From contig JAGTXZ010000003.1 in NCBI GenBank assembly GCA_018398575.1, positions 2,418,001 through 2,482,000 on the forward strand: a stretch of 64,000 bases of DNA. The letters are read 5' to 3'. The notes beneath the pieces are model-generated. The model was not told where the DNA came from and made no database searches. It worked only from the letters and a program-made list of their open reading frames with translations. This DNA comes from Ampelomyces quisqualis (taxonomy: Eukaryota; Ascomycota; Dothideomycetes; Pleosporales; Phaeosphaeriaceae). This document shows positions 11,501 through 22,914 of this stretch, one piece after another (positions within the stretch are counted from its first letter, which is position 1; every line of letters starts with the position of its first letter). Position numbers and translations under genes: made by a program.

Positions 11501-12999
11501 GTTATTGAGTAACGTGTGTGTGTGTATGTGTAGCGAACGTAAAGTGTAGGAATAAAGGACGATGTGAGTTATATTACGTTTCACAGTCGATACAATCAAT
11601 GAACATGTCCCTTTTGCCTTGGAACGAATGTGAGTGAGTAAAAAGGCGAGCGACCAAACGCGTGAGCAAAAACCAAGAAGAAACCGGCAAACCATCCAAA
11701 TACATACATTCACCCTTCCACACCACTACCCATTCATACAACTCCCGCCGCCACACCCCAACAAAGCCTGCCCGCCCCTACCCAATAATCCCAATCCTGA
11801 TCCCAGCATACATCCTAGTCGTAAGTAGTGGCGGACGGATCCCGTTTCTGGTTGGATCATTGCTTAGCACCAGCTGCTACAGTCCAAGCGAGAAGAATCC
11901 GCTCCTGTTGCTCGCGCATAGGTACGAATGAATGGGACCTTTCCCAGCGCGAGGCCATGCATGCAACCTACGTTGATGGAATGCGGAAAAGCTTTATTCG
12001 CGGCGCAACATGCTCTCTGGGAGGTGTCAACGCGCACCCCCAATAAGATAGTATGTGCATAACAAATGCTAGCTGCGCGACAAGGATGGTAACGTGTGGC
12101 CGGCGTTGCTGTGTCACGGTCAGTGTGCATGTGCCCTGTGCCATGCGGGCTTGAATACCTTTGCCCGCTTGATTGGTTCCGCGTCTACGTGCCAGGATGA
12201 TTGTTCGCTTGGCAAACGAAGCTGGCAAACTTGTGCCGCCTGGCAAACTGCAAAAGCCCCAGGTTTTCCACACATCGAATCCGTCTCATTCGTCGAGCAG
12301 GGTCCGTCCGGCATTAGGTTTCCATGCCCGATATGCATGCTATGACGTGGAAAGTCACGATTCACTACTCTAGCGGAGTCGCAGGCTTTCTTTTGGCTGA
12401 CACAGTGCACTTGCGCAGCGATGGCTTGTCTATTTGTCTGGCGCATTTTGATTTCGACCTCGATTTCCTGCACGAGTAAGGCCGAGCGGCGATAATACAA
12501 CCTTGCGGTAATGTACCTACTCCCACACGATGCTGGGCATGCGGGGTGATTTTATCGACAGCAAGACTCGTGTATTCTCTTGGAAGCCCGACAGCCAAGT
12601 CCTGGAAAGATGCAAGTGCAGCGCGTCATGTCCTCCTCCTTTCAATACGGACAGCCAGGTCAGGGTTCAGGCACCGGAGGAGGTTTAGGCCGGATACGTA
12701 CGAGACAGCAATGTTGATCATTTGCGGGTCTCGAGAATTTGCCGCGAGGCGAACGAGCAGTTTTGCTCCGGCTGTGCTTTGACTATGTGCAAGGAGACTT
12801 CTATCGTGGCTTGCTACTGTACTAAATCTAGAGCGGTCGCGAGCTTGGAGATTCCATGTTCGAGTTCCGAACGCAGTGCATTCTCAATCCGACAGTTTAC
12901 CAAGAGACGTTTTCAAACGTGTCAAGATCGTACAATTGGCTCTTGAGATACTCTATACCAGGGGTATTGAACGCCTAAACGCCCACCCTCTTCCCGATC
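11501..12999. other. 1.5-kb spacer, no gene seen
   Basis: Open frames on both strands are short and lack protein-like features. The part next to 11501 is pyrimidine-rich on the minus strand and probably holds the promoter of the GPI-protein gene; a CA-repeat-like tract lies near 11515-11535. Nothing else is recognisable. Confidence 0.55.
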
Positions 13000-14083
13000 C
13001 TACTCCTCACTCACACTGCTACTACTCTCCCTCACGACAAACGCCTCGGGATCTACGGGACTCCGCTTCAAGTCCACCCTGTGCTTCTCCGCCCAAGCCT
13101 TGACTTTGGCCTTGTTGATGACGGCTTCCGCACCTCCTTTCTTCCTGTGCTCCAGCACGTCCATAGTCTGCAGCGTTGCGATGATGTCGTCGGGGACGAT
13201 GTATGTTTTTTCTCGCAGGTCGAGCACTGTGAGTGTCTTCTTGGATGGTGAAGACATGATGGCTCGGGCGAGTGTGGCGGACCAGTAGTGTTCATATGCA
13301 AGGCGGCCGAGGTCGGATAGTGCTTCGGAGATGTCAGTGGAAGCGTGGGTAGCAGAGAGAGAGAGGGAAAGCGTACGCTTCTCGGGCCCGCCTAGCCTGC
13401 CTTCGCGCCTGCTCATCTCATAGCTCGCGCCCATGAGGATCTGCCCTAGTCCTTGTTTCTGCCACGGTGGAAACACCAATATACACGCCAAATTATTGCC
13501 GTCCCAGCTCATCTTCTCCTTGCTGAAGAAGCCCACCACCTGCCCTTGCTGCCCGACTCCGTTCCCACCCAAGCCGGTGTTGGGTATGCTGGGCGTCGGA
13601 TCGTGGGCGACGAGCAGGTAGTATAAGAAAGTCGTCACGTCGTAGAAGACGGATTTGGTATCAAGAAACAGCTTGGCAAAGAGGCACAGGTTCTGCGCGT
13701 ACAGCTTGTGCTTTTCGCCGTCGATTTGGCAGAGCGAGTAGTTGTCTTTGGTGTACACATGGACGCCGGGCGGTGGTGCGTCGCGATGCGGACATGTTTT
13801 CTGCGACATGTGAGCATAGAAGGACTGGGTGGGCCAAGAAGCATACCAAATGTCCCAGAAAGCTCACGAGCTCTTTGCTGTACTTGAAGCACCATTGACA
13901 CACATACAGCCGCTCGACCTTGCGCCCGACCGTCTGTTCTGGGTAGAAGGAGGGGTACCATGGCTTGATGAGGAGCGAGCCAAAGACCACCTCGAGCACG
14001 TTTGGAGTCACAGACGGCTTCTGCGGCGCTGTCACGGTAGAGGCCGGGGTGGTGCCATTCACAGAGCCCGCATCGGGGGCCAT
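13000..14083 (-). CDS. SAS2: MYST-family histone acetyltransferase, SAS2-like
   Basis: Two exons, 13847-14083 then 13000-13800, with a 46-nt intron, encode 345 residues. A C2HC zinc finger is formed by Cys62, Cys65, His78 and Cys82. The MYST catalytic core follows: LCLFAKLFLDTKSVFYDV, the acetyl-CoA loop QKQGLGQILMGASYEMSRREG, and EALSDLGRLAYEHYW, which carries the active-site Glu-type region. The short length, lack of a chromodomain and overall form fit Sas2, the H4-K16 acetyltransferase that limits silencing spread, better than Esa1 or Mst2, though this assignment is from memory of family shape. The intron sits between the third and fourth zinc ligands. Confidence 0.87.
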
Positions 14084-14434
14084 TGATCGGGAATCGACGC
14101 GACAGATTGTTGTTCACATGCTTGTGCGGCCGTCATGTGACGCGCTGAGGCTGGACATGGCTTCGGCAAGCCGCGACGCGAACGCACGTGCTTCCAACCG
14201 CACCACGTCACGGCCAGGAGCATACCAGGTTGTGCGACGTGTCAACGCCGGTATTGTATCCGTCAAGAAAAGGCATGCATCAAAAAGGTATACATCTCGC
14301 TTGGAGCCTGTGCGAGCAACGACGTGTCCAACGACAAACATCTCATTGTTTCCATCTCCCGATCCAGATAGACTCGCCATGCCGAAAACTTCAAAGCACT
14401 TCTTCAGCCCTTCCTTGGAGTACGTCTCCCAGCT
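14084..14434. other. Short spacer, no gene seen
   Basis: Between the start of the SAS2-like gene and the stop of the BTB gene, both on the minus strand. Probably the SAS2-like promoter together with the 3' UTR of the BTB gene. Confidence 0.55.
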
Positions 14435-15907
14435 TCAGCCACCACTCGGGCGGTCCTGCCTCCACTTCCTCTCCGCCTTGCCAGTTGGCTTCTCGGGCTT
14501 CTTCGGGCTCACAGGCGGCGTGAGGATCGTGTCAGACGCAGCATCTTCCATCGCGGCACACTGAAACGCATGCAGAGCCTTCAGAACAGCCTTGTTGCCA
14601 CAGTACGTGTCCCACGCAGCCTCATCCTCCATGATAGTGGGTAGACGCGCGAGGATCTGCGATATCGCTGCAACGCGCAGGCCGCAGTCCACGTACGGGA
14701 ACGTGTCGCTGTAGATGCACGTTGCCATGTCGACCATGGTTAGAGCACCGTGGACGAACGGGAGGCGGTCGATGATTGCGTTGGACACTTTCTTCTTGAT
14801 TGATTCGAGCGTATACTGTGAATACGATTAGCCGCGATGATGTTTGTTTGGTTGGTGTGAGCTTGCCTTGTCACAAGCGATGAAGAGCTCTACAAGATTG
14901 CTCATTACAGAAGCTTTCTCGTTATCACGGCGTAGCGCAAAGCTGGTGAAGATAGACCCTGTGGTAGGGTTGTAGACGTTGTACAGCTCCTGAAGCAGAT
15001 TGGAGACGACTTCTTCGGTCTCTGGAAGCGATATTGACTTTTGCTCCGTTTCCTTTGACCGTCACTGGTCAGTGCATGTGTCTAGGCGTGCGAAAGTGAG
15101 ATGCTTACCGAGAACCTTCCGTCGCAGACTGCATTGAAATACTGCGAGCGTGTACACAGCCTACACATGGCCGTCAGTATGTGCAAGAGACCATTGAGAA
15201 GATCTTACTTACAACACCCGATGAACCGGAAACGACCTATCACCCGCAACGACGGTGAAGTCGGAGCACTTTCCCATCTTGTACGTCCTGAACTCGTAAG
15301 CACTTGCTTCGAACTCGACCACATGAATAACTTACTTCGCCCAATCAAACGCATCCGTCTCTCCAATCTTCATCCACGGCAACGGCGGTTCATTTATACC
15401 GCACATCTTCTCGATACTGAAATCCGCGCGGTTCAGCGCACTCAAACTACATCACCACCCCGTCAGCAAACACGACCCCACCCACTCAAGACCAGAGCAA
15501 ACCTACGACTGCGCCTCGAAAACTTCAAAATCCAGATTCCCAACCTTTGTCGCCAAGCGGCCTAGCGAATGCAGGAAATCAGACGCATGTTCTGCCGTCG
15601 AGAACTCTAGGTCGAGCTGATAACGCTGCACGAGGACGCAGACTTTCTTGCATGTCTGGCCGGGACGCGAACATGCTGCGCGCGTGTTGCAGACCTGGAA
15701 GTAGATTGGTTCATCGTCGGCGGCTTGCGCCATGACGCCGACGCCCGCTGCTGTATGGTAGAACAGGCCGAATTCTGAGTTTGCGCGATCTAGGAGGAGG
15801 TATGCCGGGTCTGGAGACTTGAAGTCGTGATCAAGCGTGAAGGATTGGACTGGCCATGTGATGGAGTGATGTTCTGAGGGTGTGGGATGGTGAGTTAGAT
15901 ACACCAT
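14435..15907 (-). CDS. BTB/POZ-domain protein with unassigned N-terminal half
   Basis: Six exons in transcript order: 15507-15907, 15336-15446, 15213-15287, 15109-15160, 14867-15052 and 14435-14815, giving 401 residues. A BTB domain starts near residue 174 (GKCSDFTVVAGDRSFPVHRVLL, then YFNAVCDGRF and the ISLPE strand) and runs to about 285, ending in a VELFIACDKYTLESIKK helix typical of fungal BTB proteins. Such domains dimerise and often recruit cullin-3. The first 135 residues contain many Cys (RAACSRPGQTCKKVC) and match nothing I know. A Pro-rich basic tail closes the protein. The last intron starts with GC rather than GT. Two adjacent genes cannot be excluded, but splice phases join all six exons in one frame. 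Confidence 0.75.
14816..14866 (-). other. Non-canonical GC-AG intron in the BTB gene
   Basis: The donor is AAG|GCAAGC and the acceptor ends CACAG, 51 nt, between codons. The exonic bases and positions +3 to +5 match the strong consensus usually needed to compensate for C at +2. Splicing joins the conserved VELFIACDK to YTLESIKK. Confidence 0.75.
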
Positions 15908-16389
15908 GTTTGCGACTGAGCTGGCTCGCGGAAGCAGTGCTGTTATAAGGATGGTGGGAGAAAGAAACAGCAGGAGAGATTTCGATAAGAGGAAGTTGTG
16001 GCACGTCTCCGGTGAAGTGAGCCTATATCTGCTTTGGGGTTTGGCTCATCGCTCACTGTCACCTTCTGCTAGTGACAAATGTGAAGTGAAGATGACGCTC
16101 ATGGCCTGAGGTTTGCTGAGCAAAGAAAGGCTCAAGCAAGGAGTACTCAATTCAGTACCTCAAGTGACATGCGATGAGGTGAATCGTGCCGCGACACTTT
16201 TTATGCAGCTCTGGCGCCTTTCCGCGAAGACCTGGTCATAAGTCCCCCTTCCCACCCCAATTCCGATTACGTGTAAAAATCTTCATTGTCCATGAACGCC
16301 AGACAGCCACTCATATATGGTACACTACATGAAACAAAGACGATCACTGCTCATTAACCTGACCAGGTGCCACAGATAGGCAGCTCGAT
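15908..16389. other. Spacer, no gene seen
   Basis: Between the BTB gene start and the stop of the next minus-strand gene. No coding or RNA signal recognised. Confidence 0.55.
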
Positions 16390-17824
16390 CTACCATGTCG
16401 TCGGAACCTTCGGATAGTCCTTCTTCGAGATGTTCAGGTCATCGAAGACAGAGTCATCACCTAGCGCGCGGTTAGAACAAGCATCAAGACCCAGCAAACA
16501 TATGTACATACCATGCAGATGCTCGACGCGAAGTTCATCCTCATGCTCCAGCTTCTCAAGCTCCCCTTGCGGCGTCTCCTTGGCATGCTTCTTGTTCTTT
16601 GTCGTCGGCTCAACGCCTTTCTCAACGTCTTCACCGATAAGCAGGATCTGGCAGTACTCGTGATCAAGGTACTTTGGCTTGACTTGGCTCCACGCTAGGC
16701 CACGGAACTCTTGGATGATTCTGTTGGTAGTCAGTACGCTGTAGTGTCGACGTCTCGACTACACTCACTCCTTGGAAAATTCGGGCTTCTGGGGCAACGA
16801 GGCTGATGCAGGACCGCTGCGTTCAGGGTTCTTCACGCTGATGATGAAGCTGCCTTGATCCTTGATGCCAAGATCTTCTTGGATCTCACCCAGATCTGAT
16901 GGGATAGTTGTCGAGTATACCAAGTGTGTAGTCCTATCTTCGGTGCGGGTGATGGCATAGACGCCCTCAGCAACAGGAGTGACGGGGTCGACTTGTCGTG
17001 TACCTTGCGTCTTGGTTTCGTACTGGCTACCTTTGACTAGTTACTGGTCAGTTCACATCCCACCAAAAGTCTCAGACGTAGAATGTACAGAAGTTGTCCT
17101 TGAGGTCCTGGATAGTGGTGTTCGCCTGCTCGACGAAAGCCATGAAGCGGTCATTGTGAGACTTTGGAAACGTCTTCTTGGGCAGCGCAAATAAGCGATT
17201 GTTCTTCATGTCGGGGATTGCACCATCACCCAACTTCGCCCCGGTTGGCAGAGGCCGCAGTACAAAGAACGTTCGCTGCAAATCGCCTACACTGTCTGCA
17301 TCATCAATACCGACACGTTTGCGCGTGAAGAAGTAGACGAGGCCTTTCTCCAGGATGTTTGAAGGCATCTCTTCCTTGCGCTGCGAAGACTCCTTCACTG
17401 GATTATCCTCACTGGTCGTATCTACACGTGTAGTGTTATCGGCTTCGGCCTGTGCGTCATGTTTGCTTGTGTCGATCTTCGCTGTATCGTCGGAAGCCTT
17501 TTCCTTGTTTCCTGCGTCATACTTTGCATCATCTTTCGCATCTTCATCTCCAATCTTGCCTTCCGCATGCTCCTCAGACTTGTCTGCCTTCTCATCAGCG
17601 TGGTCGGAGCCACTTGCATCTCTCATCTCACTGTCCTCATCTTTAGTGATGCCCGTTTCTTCTAGTGTAGCCTGTATTTTAGGCGCCTTGGAACTCCGCT
17701 TCAGCGATGGTTCAGCCTCTGGCTTTCTCTTCGACCCAGCTGCAGTGTCGTCGCTCTTTGCAGGGCTGGATTCATTGCCAGCACTGCGAGCGGAAGATTG
17801 TGTCCCTGCCATAGTCTCGGGCAT
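16390..17824 (-). CDS. Acidic, probably nuclear, conserved fungal protein, function unknown
   Basis: Four exons in transcript order: 17089-17824, 16769-17036, 16512-16720 and 16390-16460, giving 427 residues. The first 150 residues are disordered, with a basic GSKRKPE...KRSSKAPK patch (nuclear signal) and then long Asp/Glu/Lys-rich sequence. The conserved core begins at NILEKGLVYFFTRKRVGIDD, continues with TFFVLRPLPTGAKLGDG and NNRLFALPKK, then EGVYAITRTEDRTTHLVYS and FIISVKNPE, and ends KPKYLDHEYCQILLIGE. I recall relatives in many moulds, some labelled as a BTB-domain transcription factor, but no BTB fold is visible here. The first intron donor (GTACAT) is weak and was chosen for frame continuity. 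Confidence 0.72.
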
Positions 17825-18504
17825 GAACTCAATTGATGTAGGTATCGATTGTCCGATGCAATTTCAATTCAAAGAAAGAGAGGGAGGGAGAGAAAGAAGC
17901 TCATGGGTACACGAACGCGACATGTTGTATTGCTCCATGTCCTTGACGTCACGTACTAGCACGGACGGCGACACAGCGCGACGCGACGACGCGAAGACGC
18001 CTGGTCACGTAGACGCGTATCACGACGCTTGCAGCACGCTTACAAGTGGCGCTATTACGTCTGATGCGCATGGCTTATTGGTTGTACCACCCACGGCCAC
18101 TTTGTGGCAAAGTATCCCGAGTTCGAGCGTGGTTGGGGTCGAGCTGAGTCAATGAGGACGAGAGATGCATTCCATTCATTCATTGCATGGAATATGAGTT
18201 TGTCCTGAGTAGACATCTCAGTTGCACGAAAGCACATCTTGCAGATGTTTTGTACCGCGATTTTCAAAACTTTTAATTCATGTTGTAATTGGAGCAATGA
18301 TTTACTCAGGATGAAGCCTAACAGTGAATAAAAAGGGGTATCTTCAACTTATCCAATAGTAACCCATGCGCCAAAGCAATGCAAAAAGCACCAACGAGGT
18401 GTCCATGTATTCATTCGGTGATATGCCAAAACTGGATTGCGGGAAAAGTAGAAGTGTGAGAACGGGGAGATAAGGCCTTAGCCCTTAGTCTTCTGACTCT
18501 TCCG
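17825..18504. other. Spacer between frq 3' end and the acidic-protein gene
   Basis: Holds the 3' UTR of frq and the promoter of the acidic-protein gene. A perfect TGACGTCA palindrome at 17944 lies 120 bases before that gene's start. No gene seen. Confidence 0.55.
17944..17951. promoter_or_regulatory. CRE-like palindrome TGACGTCA
   Basis: A perfect site for bZIP factors of the ATF/CREB type, 120 bases upstream of the acidic-protein ATG. About one copy is expected by chance in a window of this size and three are present (also 27743 inside an intron and 31957 before PAC1), so the functional claim is weak. Confidence 0.3.
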
Positions 18505-21493
18505 CTACTTCTTCACGCCCGCCGAGTCGCTAGTTCTTGGTCTCTTCAGTTGTACCCTCGATGACATGCTACTGCTGGTATTGCTGGCTCTCTTGCTCGA
18601 GCTGCCCACTTGAATTTGGGTGGCAGGTACAGCAGGGGTGTTAGATCCACTACCTCCGGCAGCGGTTGCCGCCGAGCTACCAGCGACAATGTCTTCAGCG
18701 AGACGATCTGCGAGGGCGGCATCGTACTCACGTTCCTGGGTACGAACAGCCTTGGGATCGAGTTGGCGGGCTGTGGCGAGCAAGTCAACGCTGTCATCGT
18801 CGGTGTCTTCTGAATACTGAGACACCTCGGAATCCGTCTCTGTGTCAAGAAGAGAATGGCCTGGGGAGACGTTCAGAAATGGTAGTGCGGTAGCAGGACC
18901 ATCTTCGGATGCGGAATCTGCTTCAGACGAAGCTTCAGACTGGAGGTCAGAGTCTACGTCGCCTGAGGAGGTCGAGTCAAAGGGTAGGAAAGATGCAGGC
19001 GGCAGAGCGGATGCTGGCAATATCTTTCGCGACACAGACAAGACTTCCTCTTTAATGACGCGCGGAGGACTAGCAGGCGAAGTTGTCCCGGCATCAGGGG
19101 AAAATGCCTCAGCAAGAGCATGAACAATTTTGTTTGGGCGTAGGCTCGATCGACGGCGACCAGCAGATACTGACCGCGCAACTTGGATCTGCGAGCGGCG
19201 TACGTGGATCGCGAAATTGTCGTCTGGTTGTACGCCTCCGAGCCCCGAAGCTTCAAAGTCAATCACATCGGCAGGGCTGGCACTGCCACTAGATTCATCT
19301 CTCAATGCAGCCGGCGAGAAACCAAAGTATGACTCACTCGCGGAACCGCGAGATCCGTTGTTGGATTCAGTATCCTTTGGTGTCGCGTCTAATGGACCCC
19401 GAGGTTCGGTAAGGCCATAGGCGCGCTGGGTAGCTGTAGATAGCTGCGGCATGATACCGATCGGGTGGCTGGTGACGGTTTTGTAGGCTCCTGGCATGAG
19501 AGAGGCTCCAAGACGATCACCGCTAAGGTCGGTGCAGAACTTGGCTTTGGTATAGAAAATCATAGGCCCATCGTCGCGTCTCCTCTTCAAAGACGAACGG
19601 CTCTGAGCCGCCGAGCTGCCTAAACCGGAAGAGTTGGCAGCATATTTAGTGCGCTGTAGAGAATTGCCATACGACTCAGCATCGATCCCGTAATCATCCT
19701 CGTCATCCTCAGACTCTGCCTTACGGAAGAACAGGGGTGTATAGGCAAACTTGTTCATCTCCCTCTCTCGTTTGGCGCGAGCCAATTTTCTTGCCCGTTG
19801 TTCAGGATCCGGTTGGAGCTCGTCACTATCACGGCTGTCTTCTGTCTTGATGCGCTTTGAAGGAGAGCCGCTTTCGAGGGACGAATTGCCACTAAGGTGT
19901 TCCGACGAACTGTCGCTACTGTTTTTGGTGACATCAAAGCCTCCCTTCCATCGCACTTTGCGCCCGTCGGGAGACAATTCGAGGTGACCGCTGTAGTCAG
20001 TCAAGGCATCCTTCACAAACTCCGGAGTGACGTTGAGTGTGTGCAACTGAGCCATGTTAATAAGTAGATTGAGGTACAACCAGCCGTGTCCTTCTTCAGG
20101 GGCGTCTCCAGTATCCATGTTAGGGGGCGTGAAGCCAAGGTGGCGAATGTATTCCATGTTCTCGCCTGGTACTTGTGCGCGGAAGGGGTCGAGGTCCAGG
20201 GGCCGCGTTGGACGCTGATCAGGTGAGCATAATCCGGCGAAATCTTTTTCGCCGATGTGCAAGTGAGATGGCAAGCCTGGCAAAGTCTCGTGAATTTCCG
20301 ATGAGTTTACTTGGGTAGGAGACTCTGGTTTGATGCGGGCCACGCGCAGGCCTTCGGGCCTAAACTGTCCACCAGTGGCTTCTCTTTCTTCGCGATCCGC
20401 GGTAGCTGCTGATTGAGCAACCTCCTCCTGTTGCATGGGCTGCGTGTGATTGCCAGATGTGGACCTTTTTCCAGCGAAGACCTGCTCTAGGCGTCGGACT
20501 ACTAATTTCTTCTTTGACTTGTCGGTCATCGGTACATTGCTTTGCGGAAGGAGGCCAAGCGGGATGTCGTGCAGGTAGGATTGAATGCTTTGCTGCTGGC
20601 GGTTGTATGCTGATCGACTCATCTTGCGGCTGTCCTCCGCCTTATTGGAGGCCTGATTGGAGACCGTGGAAGAGTTTTGGCCTGAAGCGGACATGGACGC
20701 GTATCCTGACTCGGCAAAACGTGACGTGGACGACTGTGTCTTTTGCTGCTCGAGCACAGGCGCATAGGAAACGAGCGGGTAATCAGGGGCTCCTCCATCG
20801 TCCAGTTCAGCAGCAAACTTCCGAAGAGTTTCCTTCAGTTCCTTCTTCTTATGATCGGGCAGTCCATGGAACTTGACCTCGAACAGCTTCTCTTCCTGTA
20901 AATGCGCATCGTGGACCTTTTCGTACTTTTTGAGCTTCTGCCTGAGCTTCTTGTTTGCTATGGTCAAATCGTCAATCACACTTCGAAAATCCTCAGTACT
21001 GCTGCCATCGGTCCCGATGGTAGCCATGCCTGGCCGATATGGCATTGAAGGACGTGCGCAGGGTAAGTGGGCCGAGTTGCCTTCAGGAGGAGTCTCAGAC
21101 GAGGAAGAATTGCGTAGAAAAAAGGGCGGTTCGTCTACAAGTGACAAGTCAGCTCGGGCGGCAGAGCTGTGCTGGAACACAAAACTGACTGTCACTCAGC
21201 GATGCAGCACTTTGCAGGGCATTATTATTGGTGGTCTCGAACCATCTGCCGGCGTCGCTGCTCTCGCCAGAGCTGTTCTTGTTGGAGAGAAGCTGTGGAG
21301 AGACGCTGGGAGGGTTGGCCTTGTCGCTCGCAAGGTTCGGAGAACTCAGGGCCGTGGGTTCGCGGTCAAGTACGGCTTTCGCGCCCGCCGTCGACGGCGG
21401 ACTATGCCGCAGCGAGACAGACCTGTGGGCTGGTCGGCGGCGAGGATGAGACGGTGCGACGTCCCGAGAAATAGTTGCGGGGAGGTGATGCAT
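18505..21493 (-). CDS. frq: Circadian clock protein FREQUENCY
   Basis: Two exons, 21190-21493 and 18505-21134, give 977 residues, close to the Neurospora length. FRQ forms a complex with FRH helicase and casein kinase 1 and inhibits the White Collar complex, closing the circadian feedback loop. Landmarks: SLRHSPP and NSSGESSDAGRWFE in the N-terminal region, a coiled coil from SSTEDFRSVIDDL (about residues 150-184) for dimerisation, HGLPDHKKKELKETLRKFA, SYLHDIPLGLL with KKKLVVRRLEQVFAGK, the conserved GWLYLNLLINMAQLHTLNVTP, NLS-like PSKRIK and LKRRR, and acidic PEST-like stretches near the C-terminus (TDSEVSQYSEDTDDDS). The intron near the 5' end has two in-phase donors. In-frame ATGs at 21045 and 21030 could give a short FRQ. 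Confidence 0.94.
21135..21189 (-). other. frq: 5' intron of frq with two in-phase donor choices
   Basis: The preferred donor is GTCAGT starting at 21189; a second GT at 21195 (GTGACA) is also in phase and would remove two residues. The acceptor is TTGTAG ending at 21135. If the intron is retained, the frame opened at 21493 meets a stop inside it, while downstream in-frame ATGs remain usable. Confidence 0.65.
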
Positions 21494-22914
21494 GGCTGCG
21501 ACGACTGCGTCGACGTGGTAGGGCTATGAGTAAACAGCGTGACCCATGTGTGCAGAGCAACGCTCGAAGTGGAGCTGCTGCTGGTTCCTCGACGTGCGTG
21601 TCCGTTGGCTAGTGCGAAGTGGATGTTGTGGTGGTGTTGTGTGACTCTGGCGCAGGCAAAGGTGCAATGCTGCCGAGCTGGTGGGCGTGGATGTGAAGGG
21701 CGATGGGGAGGAGGGTGGGGAGGGGGGGAGACACGGCGCCGAAACGGCAGGCATCTGGGTACTCCGTAGTAGTCCGGCCATGGAGCCATGCGTGGTGTGG
21801 AGGGTCTTGATGACTTCGATTCTCAGATCCCCAGCGCTGTTCCGAAGAGGCCTTGGCATCGGAGGCGGGAGCTGGGAGAGGGAACGGCTAGACCGGCCCA
21901 CCGTACGGAGTACCCTGTGAGCGTCGTCGATCGTCGATGATCGCCCCAGAGGCGCAGACGACTTCCCATCTCCGATTCCCTACGCAACCGGTGATCTCGA
22001 AGAGCGCCATCAACGATCAGACTGTGCGAGCGGTAAGTTGTAACCCTCCACAGCCCGCGGCCGCCCACTGTTCGACGCCTCAAGCAAACTAACCACCAGC
22101 CGGCCGACGCCCACTGGAACGAACCCTACCGTCTGCCAGCACCATTTCCCACGCGTGGTATTGTACTGTGTAGATGAGATGGAGCACGCCTTCGCCTTGC
22201 GCGACCGTGTGGCATAGTGGCCATGGTGGCTGCCGAGCGATCCGTTGACCGTGGCACGAGCTCACGGTGCCATCGGAGATGGGAATGTGCTCCCACAGTG
22301 TGAGGTCGTACTCCGTGCTCCGTACAATACTGAACATGTGTGCTGCTGGACCATGGAAAATGTGCCTGCATCAGCCGATTGGCCGACGACTACACGCTGC
22401 CTACTCCGTATTCACTGCAGCATCTTGGATCGAGAGTGGGGAGTCCATCGACCCTCGCATGCCGGCAAGAAAGACCCTGGTCGAGCTCCCGGCATTCAGT
22501 AGTACAGTGCCCTCGCCAAAAGAATCGGTGATGACCTGCAGTCGAGATGGGACAGATTGCGGACAAGGCGTCATAAGCCTGTACACGATCTACCTATCAA
22601 AAGCAGCCATCCGATGAGCGCAGCCCGTTTGCGATCCCCAGGGTCATCATAAGCATCATGTATGGACCGCAATGGAGAGAATCGGATGCAGTGCGCGTAA
22701 AAGCGAGGTCATGTCGGTACGCTGTTCTCCAGTCAAGTCCATGGTGTGCAAAAAACGTGATTAAATTGATCTGGGGGTGAATCATGGGGTAGGGCCCTGA
22801 TCACTGACCCTGGTGTGCCTGCCAACCCGCCGTGTCGTGCCCTCCAGTCCACAGGTGGCTTGTTGATTGAGCACTTTTAGCAATGCGAACGACGTTTTTA
22901 GCCGTAGACTAAGG
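21494..22914. promoter_or_regulatory. frq upstream region and COQ9 3' spacer
   Basis: 1.4 kb without a recognisable gene. By position, the 21.5-22.6 kb part should contain the frq promoter and 5' UTR. A GATC/CGAT cluster at 21925-21944 is a candidate White Collar binding site. Three copies of the 9-bp intergenic element occur (21760, 21904, 22402) plus a degenerate doublet near 22308. Short frames on the frq strand (for example around 21524-21900) could act as upstream ORFs, but I have no evidence for this. Confidence 0.5.
21925..21944. promoter_or_regulatory. Candidate White Collar (GATA-type) binding cluster
   Basis: Within 20 bases lie overlapping CGATCG, CGATG and GATCGC motifs, about 430 bases upstream of the frq ATG. 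White Collar proteins bind pairs of GATC/CGAT half-sites in light-response elements of Neurospora frq. The spacing is not an exact match to the published element as I remember it. Confidence 0.35.

Noticed and set aside
20873..21529. 218-codon open frame antisense to frq
   Set aside because: It mirrors the frq coding sequence and its residue pattern is that of a shadow frame. A non-coding antisense transcript like Neurospora qrf is possible but cannot be judged from sequence.
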